Origin: Actinomyces naeslundii
GTDB taxonomy: Bacteria > Actinomycetota > Actinomycetes > Actinomycetales > Actinomycetaceae
Assembly: GCF_001956585.1 (NCBI RefSeq)
Contig: NZ_MSRR01000024.1
Span: 27,618-91,617, forward strand
DNA length: 64,000 nt
Reading direction: 5' to 3'
This document shows positions 43,993 through 54,063 of this stretch, piece by piece. The stretch's first letter is position 1, and the number at the start of each line of letters is the position of its first letter. A program made the translations under genes and the position numbers. A model generated the notes under the pieces. It made no database searches. It worked only from the letters and a program-made list of their open reading frames with translations, and was not told where the DNA came from.

Positions 43993-44277
43993 ATGAGCAA
44001 GATCTACGCCGTCGAGTACCACTACGTCACTGACAAGGACGAGGAGATGGCCGCCGTTCGCCCCTCGCACCGCGCCTTCAACGGCCGCCTGGCCGATGAG
44101 GGTCGGCTGCTCGCCGCAGGCCCCTATGTAGGCACCCATGACGCCCTCATCGTCGTGCGGGCAGACGACGAGGCCGGTGCGCTGGCCCTGCTCGAGGAGG
44201 ACCCCTTTCATCAGGCCGGCTACATCAACGAGCGCATCCCACGCGAGTGGAACCCCGTCATCGGAGTCCTGGCCTGA
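43993..44277 (+). CDS. YciI-like protein
   Basis: 94 residues. The ferredoxin-like YciI fold is recognised by YAVEYHYVTDKDEEMAAVRPSHRAFNGRLADEGRLLAAGPYVG (with the His of the RPSHRAF block) and EEDPFHQAGYINERIPREWNPVIG. Function is unknown in this family; some members are small hydrolases. GGAG precedes the ATG. Confidence 0.9.
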   Translation: MSKIYAVEYHYVTDKDEEMAAVRPSHRAFNGRLADEGRLLAAGPYVGTHDALIVVRADDEAGALALLEEDPFHQAGYINERIPREWNPVIGVLA

Positions 44278-44346
44278 GCCGGCCCGGCGCCACTGCATTT
44301 GCTGACGCCTCTTGCGCCCACCCCGCCCGGTCGGGAGCATGGACTC

Positions 44347-44982
44347 ATGGTTGCCTCAGAGAGCCCCGCCTCCTCCACCGCGTCAGCTGATTCCCAGTTC
44401 TCCCGCCCTGCGTCTGTGATGGGGCTCCTGGTCCTGCGCAGCATGAATATTGCGCATGCCCGTCTGCACCGGTGGGGGCTGGAGGCGGCGGAGATCCGCC
44501 CCCGCGACAAGGTGCTCGACGTCGGCTGCGGAGGCGGCAAGGCCATCGCCCGGATCCTTACGCGGACTCGTCGTGAGGTGGCCGGTGTCGACCACTCCCC
44601 CGAGGCGGTTGAGACCACCCGTCGCGTCAACCGTGCCGCCGTGACCTCCGGGCGTTTGCGGGTCCTGGAGGGGTCGGTGGAGAACCTGACCTTCCGTGAC
44701 GGCTTCTTCGACGTGGTGACGGCCTTCGAGACCACCTACTTCTGGCCGGATCTTCAGGCCGGTCTCATTGAGATCCGCCGCGTCCTCAGCCGCGGCGGCC
44801 GGCTCGTGATCGCCAATGAGTACGCTGATCGGCTGGCTGCAGGTCCCTGGGCTGAGCGTCTGGACATGAATATCCCCGACAGTGAGACCTTGACCGGTCT
44901 GGCCCACAGGGCCGGATTCCTGACCGTCGATGTCAGCCTCCATCCCCGACACGGGTGGCTTCGCCTCCTTGCCGCAAGGTAG
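44347..44982 (+). CDS. Class I SAM-dependent methyltransferase
   Basis: 211 residues. The SAM-binding motif I is VLDVGCGGGKAIARIL at about residue 55, GVDHSPEAVE is motif post-I, and DGFFDVVTAFETTYFWPDLQAGLIEIRRVLSRGGRLVIAN carries motifs II and III (Methyltransf_11 type). The substrate is unknown. ATG 44347 was chosen because upstream residues lack homology; GGGAGC lies about 10 nt upstream. Confidence 0.88.
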   Translation: MVASESPASSTASADSQFSRPASVMGLLVLRSMNIAHARLHRWGLEAAEIRPRDKVLDVGCGGGKAIARILTRTRREVAGVDHSPEAVETTRRVNRAAVTSGRLRVLEGSVENLTFRDGFFDVVTAFETTYFWPDLQAGLIEIRRVLSRGGRLVIANEYADRLAAGPWAERLDMNIPDSETLTGLAHRAGFLTVDVSLHPRHGWLRLLAAR

Positions 44983-45007
44983 GAGCGGCGGCGAGGCAGC
45001 AGGTCTC

Positions 45008-47518
45008 TTAGCCGCGGCCGCGCACGATCCGACGCCGCACCAGGTGCACCAGCTCGATGCCGCCGATGGCCAGGCCGGCCATGAGCGCGATGACCCACCA
45101 CACGCCGGGCGTGGGCCAGGCCAGGAGGAAGAAGGCGCGTACAGGCGGGGCGACGACACCGAGCACCGCGATCATCCCCATGAGAGCAACCAGCCCCAGG
45201 CGCCAGCTCGTCAGAGGCCGGGCCGTGAGCGTGAGCAGCCACAGGCCGCAGGTGATGAGAACCAGGGTCGTTGCCGTCGTCACCTGGGCGCGGGGGGCAT
45301 GAGTGAGCGTCAGCCAGAGATAGGTGGCTAGGGTCACAGTTCCCGCCATGAGCCCCGCAGGCACGCACAGGCTGAGCACCCGACCGAGGAATCCCTCCCG
45401 GTAGCGCTGGGAGCTGGGAGCCAGGGCCAGGACGAAGGCGGGGATCCCGATCGTCAGCGAGGAGACGACCGTGAACTGACGGGGTAGGAAGGGGTAGGCG
45501 ACTGCCGTGGCGGCCACGACCACGGCGATGAGCGAGGCGTAGATGGTCTTGGCCAGGAACAGGGAGGCGATGCGCTCGGTATTGGCCATGACCCGACGCC
45601 CCTGGGCCACGACTCCCGGCAGGGCGGAGAACTCCCCCTTGAGCAGCACAAGACGCGCCACCGCCTTGGTGGCCGGTGCCCCGTTGCCCATGGCGATGCC
45701 GAGGTCGGCATCCTTGAGCGCCAGGGCGTCGTTGACCCCGTCCCCGGTCATCGCGACGACATGGCCTCGCGACTTCAGGGCCCGCACCAGTGCCCGCTTC
45801 TGCTCGGGGGTGACGCGCCCCAGAACGCTGGCACCCTCGACGGCGTCGGCCAGGCGCTCGAGGTCCGCGTCCGTCTCCTGCCCGCTGCCCGCCCCGGCCG
45901 GGAGGGTGCGCGCGTCGAGAGCCACGAGCTCGCCGCCGTCGGGAGCAGTCACCCCTGCCTGGCGGGCGACGGCGGCCACCGTCTCAGGGCTGTCACCGGA
46001 GATCACCTTGGCGTCCACGCCCTGCTGGCGGAAGTAGGCCAGGGTCTCGGCGGCGTCGGGACGGACCTCCTCGGTGAGGATGACGATCCCGGCGGCCTCA
46101 AGGTCGTCGGGAAGCTGTGGTTCGTCTTCCCCCGGGGCCTGCGTCCATGATGAGAGCGAGCGGGCCAGGGCCACGACGCGTACTCCCCGCGCGGCGGTCT
46201 GACGGGCACGTTCCAGGAGGCCCTTGCCGTCTCCTGCCAGGACGATCTCGGGGGCGCCGAGCACCCAGGTGGTGCTGGTGGCCCGCCCAGAGTCCGAGGA
46301 GCCCATCCGGATCGCGGACCACTTACGGCGTGAGGAGAAGGGCACTGACTCCACACCGGCCCGGCTGCCGGCACCGGCCGACGACAGCACCTCCTCAAGA
46401 TCCTGTGCACCGAGCCACTCGGAATCAGCGAGCCCCTCCCTGATGGCGTCGGCGGTGGCATTGGCCTCCCCCGCCGTGCTGAGCAGGGCGAGCGCCGAGA
46501 GGGCCTCGGGCGGTACCTGCCCGCCGTCGGGCCCCTGGATCCCTCCGAGGCGGATGCGGCCGGTGGTGATGGTTCCGGTCTTGTCCAGGCACAGGGTGTC
46601 AACCCGGGCCAGGACCTCGACGGCGGGCAGCTCCTGAACCAGGACGTTGCGCCTGGCCAGGGCCAGGGAGGCGGTGGCGAAGTTGACGGAGGTCAGGAGC
46701 ACCAGACCCTGAGGCACCATGCTGACCACGCCCGCGATTCCGGCGACAACCGCGTGCCGCCAGGCACCACTGCTCCAGGCCTCGGCGATGCTTCCGCTCA
46801 GGCGCAGCTGGGACCACACCAGGACCAGGGCCACGGGCACGATCACCCAGCTGATCCAGTGCAGCACCCGGTTGGTCCCGGCCTGCAGCTCACTGACGAC
46901 GAGTGAGTACCTGCGGGCCTCCCGAGCCAGCCGATGGGCATAGGCGTCCCCGCCGACGGCGGTGGTACGGAACAGCCCGGTCCCGGCCGTTACCGTGGTC
47001 CCCGACATGACCTGCTCGCCGCGCTCCGGGCGCACCGGTCGGGACTCGCCGGTGAGGATCGACTCGTCGATCTCGAGACCCTCACTGGTGATGACCTCTC
47101 CGTCAGCGGGCACCTGCTGGCCGGAGCTGAGACGTACGACGTCGTCGAGGACGACCTCGCCGACGGCCACCTCCTTCTCGGCCCCATCCCGCAGGACTAC
47201 CGCTCGGGGAGTCTCCAGGACGGCCAGACGGTCCAGGGCGCGCTTGGCGCGGATCTCCGCCAGGGTGCCGGTGGCGGTGTTGAGCAGCAGGACGAATCCG
47301 AACAGCGCGTCCGCCCAGTGCCCCAGTGCCAGGACGAGGACCAGCGCAACGCCGAGGATCCCGTTGAAGATCGTGAAGACGTTGGCCCGTAGGATCTGGG
47401 CGGCGCTGCGTGAGGTCCGCTCGCGGTACTCGTTGGTGTGTCCGGCGCTGACACGCTCGGCGACCTGGGCAGCGCTGAGTCCGGCGACCGGAGCCTCAGG
47501 GAGATTCGTGGTACTCAC
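45008..47518 (-). CDS. P-type cation ATPase, CtpE-like; probable Mn2+ or Ca2+ transporter
   Basis: 836 residues. Phosphorylation motif LCLDKTGTITTGRI (Asp about 325), actuator motif DESILTGESRPV, MTGDGVNDALALKDADLGIAMG hinge, and a membrane motif VSMVPQGLVLLTSVNFAT with PQGL in helix 4. No N-terminal heavy-metal domain. PQGL resembles mycobacterial CtpE rather than the PEGL of PacL/PMR1 pumps. It begins 55 nt after terC and should share its riboswitch-controlled transcript; Mn2+ riboswitches control P-type ATPases in some Firmicutes, so Mn2+ efflux is likely but unproven. Confidence 0.88.
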   Translation of the reverse strand: MSTTNLPEAPVAGLSAAQVAERVSAGHTNEYRERTSRSAAQILRANVFTIFNGILGVALVLVLALGHWADALFGFVLLLNTATGTLAEIRAKRALDRLAVLETPRAVVLRDGAEKEVAVGEVVLDDVVRLSSGQQVPADGEVITSEGLEIDESILTGESRPVRPERGEQVMSGTTVTAGTGLFRTTAVGGDAYAHRLAREARRYSLVVSELQAGTNRVLHWISWVIVPVALVLVWSQLRLSGSIAEAWSSGAWRHAVVAGIAGVVSMVPQGLVLLTSVNFATASLALARRNVLVQELPAVEVLARVDTLCLDKTGTITTGRIRLGGIQGPDGGQVPPEALSALALLSTAGEANATADAIREGLADSEWLGAQDLEEVLSSAGAGSRAGVESVPFSSRRKWSAIRMGSSDSGRATSTTWVLGAPEIVLAGDGKGLLERARQTAARGVRVVALARSLSSWTQAPGEDEPQLPDDLEAAGIVILTEEVRPDAAETLAYFRQQGVDAKVISGDSPETVAAVARQAGVTAPDGGELVALDARTLPAGAGSGQETDADLERLADAVEGASVLGRVTPEQKRALVRALKSRGHVVAMTGDGVNDALALKDADLGIAMGNGAPATKAVARLVLLKGEFSALPGVVAQGRRVMANTERIASLFLAKTIYASLIAVVVAATAVAYPFLPRQFTVVSSLTIGIPAFVLALAPSSQRYREGFLGRVLSLCVPAGLMAGTVTLATYLWLTLTHAPRAQVTTATTLVLITCGLWLLTLTARPLTSWRLGLVALMGMIAVLGVVAPPVRAFFLLAWPTPGVWWVIALMAGLAIGGIELVHLVRRRIVRGRG

Positions 47519-47573
47519 GGCTCAGAGGGTAGTGAGTGACGGAAGGCCGGTCCTCCTCCCGAGGGCCGAGGCA

Positions 47574-48578
47574 TCAGGACGCGACCTCGGCCCGCCGGGC
47601 ATCGGCTCGCGACTTGAGGACCGAGGCGATGACAGTGATGAGGACCGTAGTGATGATGACGGCCAGGGAGACCTCGATCGAGGCCTCGGGAATACCGTGC
47701 CACTCCTGTCCTCCGTTGATGAAGAAGACCTCGTTGGTGTGCAGGGCGTGGACAATGAGCTTGAATCCGATGAAGCCGAGGATGACCGCCAGGCCGTAGT
47801 GGAGGTAAATGAGCCGGTCGAGCAGTCCGTCGATGAGGAAGTAGAGCTGACGCAGCCCCAGCAGGGAGAAGGCGTTGGCGGAGAAGACCAGGAAGGGCTC
47901 GTTGGTCAGGGAGTAGATCGCGGGGATGGAGTCGACGGCGAACATGACGTCGGCAGTACCGATGGCGATGATGCACAGCATCATGGGGGTGATCATGGTG
48001 CGCCCGGCGTGGCGGTGGATGACCTTGCCGCCGACGAAGCCGTCGGTCATGGGGATGACTCGGGCGATGAGCTTGACGAAGCCGCTGGGCTTGTACTCCT
48101 CGTCCTCGTCGTCGGGCTCCTCAACGCCCTCACGCGCCTGGGAGAAGGCGGTCCACAGAAGCCAGGCGCCGAAGAAGTAGAAGACCCAGGAGAAGTTCTC
48201 GATGAGTGCGGCGCCGGCCAGGATGAAGATGAGCCGCAGAATGAGGGCGATGACGATGCCCGCGAGCAGTACCTCCTGCTGGTACTTCCGGGGCACCTTG
48301 AAGGAGGACATCATGATGACGAAGACGAAGAGGTTGTCGATGCTCAGCGCCTTCTCGGTGATGTAGCCGGCCAGGTACTCCCGAGCGAACCCGCCGCCCC
48401 ACACGAACCAGACGATGGCACCGAAGACCAGAGCCATGGTGATGTAGGCCACCGACCATACGGCGGCCTCCTTCATGGTGGGCTCGTGCGGGGTGCGTAC
48501 GTGACCGACGATGTCGATCGCGATGAGGGTCAGGATGATGGCCGCCAGGCCGATCCACCCCAGGATGTGGACGTCCAC
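47574..48578 (-). CDS. terC: TerC-family membrane protein, probable Mn2+ exporter
   Basis: 334 residues with about nine membrane segments. The family block ITEKALSIDNLFVFVIMMSSFKVP has the conserved Asp, and GTADVMFAVDSIPAIYSLTNEPFLVFSANAFSLLGLRQLYFLIDGLL is the second conserved acidic repeat. TerC/Alx proteins export manganese in several bacteria. GTG at 48578 follows GGAGGAG by 6 nt. Downstream lies the P-type ATPase; upstream is a yybP-ykoY-like leader. Confidence 0.93.
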   Translation of the reverse strand: MDVHILGWIGLAAIILTLIAIDIVGHVRTPHEPTMKEAAVWSVAYITMALVFGAIVWFVWGGGFAREYLAGYITEKALSIDNLFVFVIMMSSFKVPRKYQQEVLLAGIVIALILRLIFILAGAALIENFSWVFYFFGAWLLWTAFSQAREGVEEPDDEDEEYKPSGFVKLIARVIPMTDGFVGGKVIHRHAGRTMITPMMLCIIAIGTADVMFAVDSIPAIYSLTNEPFLVFSANAFSLLGLRQLYFLIDGLLDRLIYLHYGLAVILGFIGFKLIVHALHTNEVFFINGGQEWHGIPEASIEVSLAVIITTVLITVIASVLKSRADARRAEVAS

Positions 48579-48604
48579 GTGTTCTCCTCCGGTACGGAAC
48601 TGGT

Positions 48605-48745
48605 ACCGGAGGTCTCCTCCCGCCACGGGTGCCGGCGCTCAAGGCACGTACCGCTCTGGCCGCGACGCCGGGAACGCAGGACCGTGTGTACCTGCACCGC
48701 CGTGATGACGACGTCGCCGTTGGTTGGGAGTACTCCCCTCCGTAT
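48605..48745 (-). ncRNA. yybP-ykoY (Mn2+-sensing) riboswitch
   Basis: On the minus strand the leader opens with ACGGAGGGGAGTACTCCC, containing the family hallmark GGGGAGTA, and closes with GGAGGAGACCTCCGGT, whose GAGACCTCC pairs with GGAGG to form P1 (consensus AAGACCTTT/GGGGAGUA region). Between them are GTCGTCATCACGGC and GGCGTCGCGGCC, consistent with the two conserved internal loops. It ends 26 nt before terC. A TTAGACT box at 48759-48765 could be the promoter -10. These RNAs bind Mn2+ and switch on exporters. Confidence 0.84.
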
Positions 48746-48904
48746 GTAACGCGTGAGAGTCTAACGTGGTCGGTGGTGCGGCCACATGGTGTGGACCTCT
48801 GTGCAGATGTGGGGTGCATGACGTCACGCCTGACCGGGACTCCCCGGAGGTGGCAACAACATCGTCATCATGACTGTAACGTCCGTACTCCGAAGCCGGC
48901 TCAG

Positions 48905-50146
48905 TCAGTAGACCGGGTCCCGATCGATCGGGCAGGTCATGCAATGACCACCGCCACGGCCGCGGCCGAGCTCGCTGGAGGGGATCTCCAGAACCTCGAT
49001 GCCGGCGGCGCGCAGATTGGCGTTGATCGAGTAGTTGCGGTCGTAGGCGACGACCACTCCCGGTGACAGGGCCACGACATTGTTGCCGTCGTTCCACTGC
49101 TCGCACTCGGCCCCGTAACGTCCTGCGGTGGACATGACCGGGGTGAGCTTGACGTCCAGGGCCTCGGAGACGACGTCGACGAAGTAGCCCTCGTCGTAGG
49201 TGACCTTGATGCCGCCGAGCTCGGTCTCGTCGGGGCGCAGGGAGAAGGTGTCCATGGCCCGGACGACCGGCTCGTAGACGTTGACGACGTCCTCGGAGCA
49301 CACCGTGAACACGGTGTCCAGATGCATCGCGGCGCGCTCCTTGGGCATACGGGCGGCGATGACCCGCTCGGCCGAACCTGCGTCGAACAGCGACTTGGCG
49401 ATCTGGCTGACTGCCTGGAAGGTCGAGCGCTCACCCATGCCGACCAGGACGATGCCCTTGCCGATCGGCATGATGTCTCCGCCCTCGATGAAGGTGTGCC
49501 CCATGTCCTTGTCGACCGTGTCCAGCCAGACGTTGTACTCGTACTTGAACATCGGGTGATAGCGGTAGATGGCGGTCAGCAGGAGGACCTCGCTCCGACG
49601 GGCGCCCCAGAACATCCGGGACAGCTCAACACCGTCATAGATCCAGGCAGAGTTGTCGCGGGTGAACAGGGTGTTTGGCAGAGGGGCGATGAGCATCTCC
49701 GGATCGTCGCTGTTGACGTGGTAGGGAGAGATGCAGCTGCCGAACACGTCCGTGGGCACCTCGTCGGACACGAGGCCGCCGATGAGGAGCTCGCCGAGCT
49801 CGGCCGAGGGCATCTCCTCCAACCAAGCCAGCAGGTCCTCGGCAACGCCCACGCCCATGGTGGTGTGGTTGATGCGTCGGTCCAGGATGAACGAGCGCGC
49901 CTCGGAGATGTCCAAGACTTCGGCGAGCAGATCACGCAGTTCGAGCACATCAACGCCACGCTCGCGCATCAGCTCGACGAAGAAGTCGTGGTCGCGCTGA
50001 GCCTTGGGGACGTCCAAGACGTCGTCGAAGAGTAGATCGTGGCAGTTGGACGGCGTGAGACGATCATGTGCGCGGTCGGGGCGGCACACCATAACGCGTC
50101 GCAGGGTGCCGACCTCGGAATAGACTCCGTGCCTCTGGTCAGTCAT
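48905..50146 (-). CDS. arcA: Arginine deiminase
   Basis: 413 residues. [71 protein letters not shown] and a C-terminal [17 protein letters not shown] with the catalytic Cys are all intact. It hydrolyses arginine to citrulline and ammonia, giving acid tolerance and ATP when followed by ArcB and ArcC, which are not in this window. ATG 50146 follows AGGAA. It lies 90 nt downstream of arcD. Confidence 0.96.
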   Translation of the reverse strand: MTDQRHGVYSEVGTLRRVMVCRPDRAHDRLTPSNCHDLLFDDVLDVPKAQRDHDFFVELMRERGVDVLELRDLLAEVLDISEARSFILDRRINHTTMGVGVAEDLLAWLEEMPSAELGELLIGGLVSDEVPTDVFGSCISPYHVNSDDPEMLIAPLPNTLFTRDNSAWIYDGVELSRMFWGARRSEVLLLTAIYRYHPMFKYEYNVWLDTVDKDMGHTFIEGGDIMPIGKGIVLVGMGERSTFQAVSQIAKSLFDAGSAERVIAARMPKERAAMHLDTVFTVCSEDVVNVYEPVVRAMDTFSLRPDETELGGIKVTYDEGYFVDVVSEALDVKLTPVMSTAGRYGAECEQWNDGNNVVALSPGVVVAYDRNYSINANLRAAGIEVLEIPSSELGRGRGGGHCMTCPIDRDPVY

Positions 50147-50236
50147 TGGTTCCTCACTCTGAGTCGTTGCAGCATGATGAATTGCTGCCGAGAACGGTGC
50201 GGCCATGGCTCGCAGGGAGATGGTTGAGAACGGCGG

Positions 50237-51691
50237 TCAGAGGCTGAGTGCACCAGTTGCCAGTCCGTAGACGGCATAGACGGACATAGCGGCGAAGAGC
50301 GCAACGAGCCCCCACTCGGCGGTATTGAAGACCTTGGCCTTCTGCTCACGCCGCGCCCAGATGTAGAAAGGCAGTCCCACCAGGTAGAAGATGGTCGTGT
50401 ACAGGAGGTACACCAGGCCGGCGGCATAGAGCAGCCATAGACCGTACGCCGACCCCAGAACGCCGACGGCGAGATCGAAGCGCCTGCCCCGAGACCTGTC
50501 TCTGACGGCGACGAGAACCTGGAATAGAGCGGACAGGAGATAGGGCAGCAGGATGAGGGCGGAGGCCAGGTGGATGAGGCGCGTGTAGGTCGAGGCGTTG
50601 AAGTAGGTCCAGACGAGGAAGAGCTGGACCAGCCCCATGGTCAGCCACAGGGCGTTGACAGGCACGGCTTTAGCGTTCTCGCGGCCCAGGAACGAGGGCA
50701 TGAGCCCCTCCTGGGCGGGAACGCGCACGATCTCGGCCAGCATGAGGAACCAGGACAGCAGAGCCCCCACCAGGGAGATGATGAGTCCCAGGGCGATGAA
50801 CTTCGCTCCCCATGGACCGACCGCCGCCTCAAGCACTCCCGCCAGGGAGGGGTCGCCCAGCCCGGCGAGCTCGGAGCGGGGAACGATGCCGTAGGACAGA
50901 ATATTGACGGCGAGCAGAAGGGCCAGAACGGAAAGGAAGCCCAGGATCGTCGCCTTGCCGACATCGGCACGCGTTCTGGCCCGCTCGGAGAACACCGACG
51001 CCCCTTCAACACCGATGAACACCCACACCGTCACCAGCATCATGTTCTTGACCTGGGCAATCACGGCACCAGGCCCCGTACCGACACCGGCTCCCCAGAA
51101 ATCGTGGGTGAAGATATCGAGCTTGAAAGCGAACAGGCCGATGAGAACGAAGACGACCAGCGGTAGAACCTTGCCGACGGTCACGATGGCGTTGATGATG
51201 GCAGCCTCGCGGATGCCGCGCAGGATCAGGACGTGGTACATCCACATGACGACTGAGGCGATCCCGATGGCAAGTGCGGTATTGCCGTTGCCGAATCCGG
51301 GAAGGAAAACCCCCAGCGAGGCCATGAGCAGCACGAGATAGCCGACATTGCCGATCCAGGCCGACAACCAGTACCCCCAGGCGGAGGAGAATCCGACGAG
51401 GTTACCGAAGCCGGCTCGGGCGTAACCGTAGACACCGGCATCGATATCGGGACGGTTGATAGCCAGACGCTGATAGACGAAGGCGAGCATGAGCATGCCG
51501 GCGCCTGTAATGAGCCACCCTATGATGAGTGGTCCAGGCGCTGCAGCTCCTGCCATCTGTTGCGGCAGGCCGAAGATCCCGCCTCCGATCATCGATCCGA
51601 TGCCGAGTGCGGTCAGCGCGGCCACCGAGACCTTGCCAGAGGCAGCCCGCCGGTCCTCCACGTCAGCAACCTCGGTGTCACGTTCAGCCAT
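50237..51691 (-). CDS. arcD: Arginine/ornithine antiporter, APC family
   Basis: 484 residues with about 12-13 membrane helices. The start KVSVAALTALGIGSMIGGGIFGLPQQMA contains the APC-family GSMIGGGIF substrate loop. Position directly before arcA makes arginine-in/ornithine-out exchange the likely role. No ribosome binding site stronger than GAGGGGG upstream. A 14-bp palindrome 44 nt upstream may be an operator. Confidence 0.92.
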   Translation of the reverse strand: MAERDTEVADVEDRRAASGKVSVAALTALGIGSMIGGGIFGLPQQMAGAAAPGPLIIGWLITGAGMLMLAFVYQRLAINRPDIDAGVYGYARAGFGNLVGFSSAWGYWLSAWIGNVGYLVLLMASLGVFLPGFGNGNTALAIGIASVVMWMYHVLILRGIREAAIINAIVTVGKVLPLVVFVLIGLFAFKLDIFTHDFWGAGVGTGPGAVIAQVKNMMLVTVWVFIGVEGASVFSERARTRADVGKATILGFLSVLALLLAVNILSYGIVPRSELAGLGDPSLAGVLEAAVGPWGAKFIALGLIISLVGALLSWFLMLAEIVRVPAQEGLMPSFLGRENAKAVPVNALWLTMGLVQLFLVWTYFNASTYTRLIHLASALILLPYLLSALFQVLVAVRDRSRGRRFDLAVGVLGSAYGLWLLYAAGLVYLLYTTIFYLVGLPFYIWARREQKAKVFNTAEWGLVALFAAMSVYAVYGLATGALSL

Positions 51692-51734
51692 ACCAACTCA
51701 CGCCCCCTCGCAACGGCATTGGCAGGACACGCAC

Positions 51735-51748
51735 TTACCGTACGGTAA
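51735..51748. promoter_or_regulatory. 14-bp perfect palindrome in the arcD promoter region
   Basis: TTACCGTACGGTAA is exactly self-complementary and sits 44-57 nt before the arcD ATG. A TTGACG hexamer (minus strand, 51778-51783) could be a -35 box, placing the palindrome near the transcription start. The form suits a TetR-type dimer; it does not look like an ArgR ARG box. Confidence 0.5.
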
Positions 51749-51966
51749 CTTAATGGGGACAACAAGGCTGACTACACGTCAATAGAAATTCTGCAACACG
51801 TATAACGCGCTGCATACTCGCACAGGCTTGGCGTCAGCACGTAAGACGATGGAGTGAATATGGAGTGAATACTGGACGCTCCCCCGAGAGAATCGCGAGG
51901 TCATCTTCTTTCCTTTTGGGACTAAAGCCCTGAAACGACAACGCGAATCACGCCTGCCGCATTCCT

Positions 51967-54063
51967 TCACTGGGCGGCGCGCATGGCGCGCAGCTCCTTC
52001 TTGAGGTCCTGGATCTCATCGCGCAGCCGGGCGGCGAGCTCGAAGTGGAGGTCCTCAGCGGCGGCGTGCATCTGCTGGGTGAGCTCGTTGATGAGCTCGA
52101 CGAGGTCACCCTGTGCCGCCCCGGCGAGCTTCTCGCGCACCGTGGCCTCAGCGGCGTGCTTGCGCCGGTCGCGCACTGAGGATTCCTCGTGCCCCCGGTA
52201 TCCGCCGGCCAGCAGATCGGCGGTGTCGACGTCCTCGCGGGCGAGCATGTCGGTGACGTCGGCGATCTTCTTGCGCAGCGGCTGGGGGTCGATGCCGTGC
52301 TCGGTGTTGTAGGCCAGCTGCTTGGTGCGGCGTCGCTCAGTCTCCTCAATGGCCTCGGCCATGGCCGGGGTGATGGTGTCGGCGTACATGTGGACCTCGC
52401 CGGAGACGTTGCGGGCGGCGCGTCCGATGGTCTGGATGAGGGAGCGGGTCGAGCGCAGGAAGCCCTCCTTGTCCGCGTCCAGGATGGACACCAGCGAGAC
52501 CTCCGGCAGGTCGAGTCCCTCGCGCAGCAGGTTGATACCCACGAGGACATCGAAGCGTCCCAGCCGCAGCTCGCGCAGGAGCTCGACGCGTCGCAGGGTG
52601 TCGACGTCGGAGTGGAGGTACTCCACGCGCACGCCCCGCTCGGCGAGGTAGGTGGTCAGGTCCTCGGCCATGCGCTTGGTCAGGGTGGTCACGAGGATGC
52701 GCTCCTGACGCTCGACGCGGGCGCGCACCTCCTCGAGCAGGTCATCGATCTGCCCCTCGGTGGGCTTGACGACCACCTTGGGGTCCACCAGCCCGGTGGG
52801 TCGGATGATCTGCTCGACGACGCCGTCGGATCGTTGGGTCTCGTAGTCTCCGGGGGTGGCCGACAGGTAGACGGTCTGGCCGACGCGGTCCTCGAACTCG
52901 GCGAAGGTCAGGGGCCGGTTGTCCAACGCGGAGGGCAGGCGGAACCCGTGATCGACGAGGGTGCGCTTGCGGGAGGCGTCCCCTTCGTGCATGGCGCCGA
53001 TCTGGGGGACCGTCACGTGGGACTCGTCGATGACCAGGAGGAAGTCCTCGGGGAAGTAGTCCAGGAGGGTGTTGGGCGGGGTGCCGGTCTCACGTCCGTC
53101 GATGTGCAAGGAGTAGTTCTCAATCCCTGAGCACATGCCGATCTGCTGGAGCATCTCCAGGTCGTACGTGGTGCGCATGCGCAGGCGCTGGGCCTCCAGG
53201 AGCCGGCCGTCGTGCTCGAGCTGGCCCAGGCGCTCGGCGAGCTCGGCCTCGATTCCCTCGATGGCCTTCTGCATGCGCTCGGGGCCGGCCACGTAGTGGG
53301 AGGCGGGGAAGACGAAGACCTGCTCGGCGGTATCGATGACGTCGCCGGTCACGGGATGAAGGGTGGCCAGGGCCTCGATCTCGTCACCGAAGAACTCGAT
53401 GCGGATGGCGAGCTCCTCGTACATCGGGATGATCTCCACCGTGTCCCCGCGCACGCGGAAGGTGCCGCGGGTGAAGTCGATGTCATTGCGGGTGTACTGC
53501 ATCGTCACGAAGCGCCGCAGGAGATCGTCCCGGTCGATCTGCTGGCCCACCTCAAGGCTCGTCATCCGATCCACGTACTCCTGGGGGGTACCCAGTCCGT
53601 AGATGCAGGACACGGAGGACACGACGACGACGTCGCGTCGGGTGAGCAGGGAGTTGGTGGCGCTGTGGCGCAGGCGCTCGACCTCGTCATTGATGGAGGA
53701 GTCCTTCTCGATGAAGGTGTCCGTCTGAGGGACGTAGGCCTCGGGCTGGTAGTAGTCGTAGTAGGAGACGAAGTACTCCACCGCGTTGTTCGGGAGCAGC
53801 TCGCGGAACTCGGCCGCCATCTGAGCGGCCAGGGTCTTGTTCGGCTCCAGGATGAGGGTGGGGCGCTGGACCTGCTCAACGAGCCATGCGGTCGTCGCGG
53901 ACTTGCCGGTACCGGTGGCGCCCAGCAGGACGATGTCCTTCTCCCCCGCCCGGAGACGCTCGGTCAGCTCGGCGATCGCCGTGGGCTGGTCACCGCTGGG
54001 CGAGTAGGGACTGATGACCTCGAAGGGCTTGGCTGCGCGCTGGAGCTCGGTGACGGGTCGCAT
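51967..54063 (-). CDS. uvrB: Excinuclease ABC subunit B
   Basis: 698 residues. Walker [20 protein letters not shown], the [29 protein letters not shown] beta-hairpin, [17 protein letters not shown] (helicase motif II), [30 protein letters not shown] and a C-terminal UVR motif ([28 protein letters not shown]). It verifies lesions and recruits UvrC. Together with uvrA and uvrC in this window the excision system is complete. Confidence 0.98.
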   Translation of the reverse strand: MRPVTELQRAAKPFEVISPYSPSGDQPTAIAELTERLRAGEKDIVLLGATGTGKSATTAWLVEQVQRPTLILEPNKTLAAQMAAEFRELLPNNAVEYFVSYYDYYQPEAYVPQTDTFIEKDSSINDEVERLRHSATNSLLTRRDVVVVSSVSCIYGLGTPQEYVDRMTSLEVGQQIDRDDLLRRFVTMQYTRNDIDFTRGTFRVRGDTVEIIPMYEELAIRIEFFGDEIEALATLHPVTGDVIDTAEQVFVFPASHYVAGPERMQKAIEGIEAELAERLGQLEHDGRLLEAQRLRMRTTYDLEMLQQIGMCSGIENYSLHIDGRETGTPPNTLLDYFPEDFLLVIDESHVTVPQIGAMHEGDASRKRTLVDHGFRLPSALDNRPLTFAEFEDRVGQTVYLSATPGDYETQRSDGVVEQIIRPTGLVDPKVVVKPTEGQIDDLLEEVRARVERQERILVTTLTKRMAEDLTTYLAERGVRVEYLHSDVDTLRRVELLRELRLGRFDVLVGINLLREGLDLPEVSLVSILDADKEGFLRSTRSLIQTIGRAARNVSGEVHMYADTITPAMAEAIEETERRRTKQLAYNTEHGIDPQPLRKKIADVTDMLAREDVDTADLLAGGYRGHEESSVRDRRKHAAEATVREKLAGAAQGDLVELINELTQQMHAAAEDLHFELAARLRDEIQDLKKELRAMRAAQ

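Noticed and set aside
46962..48749. 595-codon plus-strand frame opposite the ATPase and terC
   Set aside because: Covers the riboswitch and two real genes in antisense; composition artefact.
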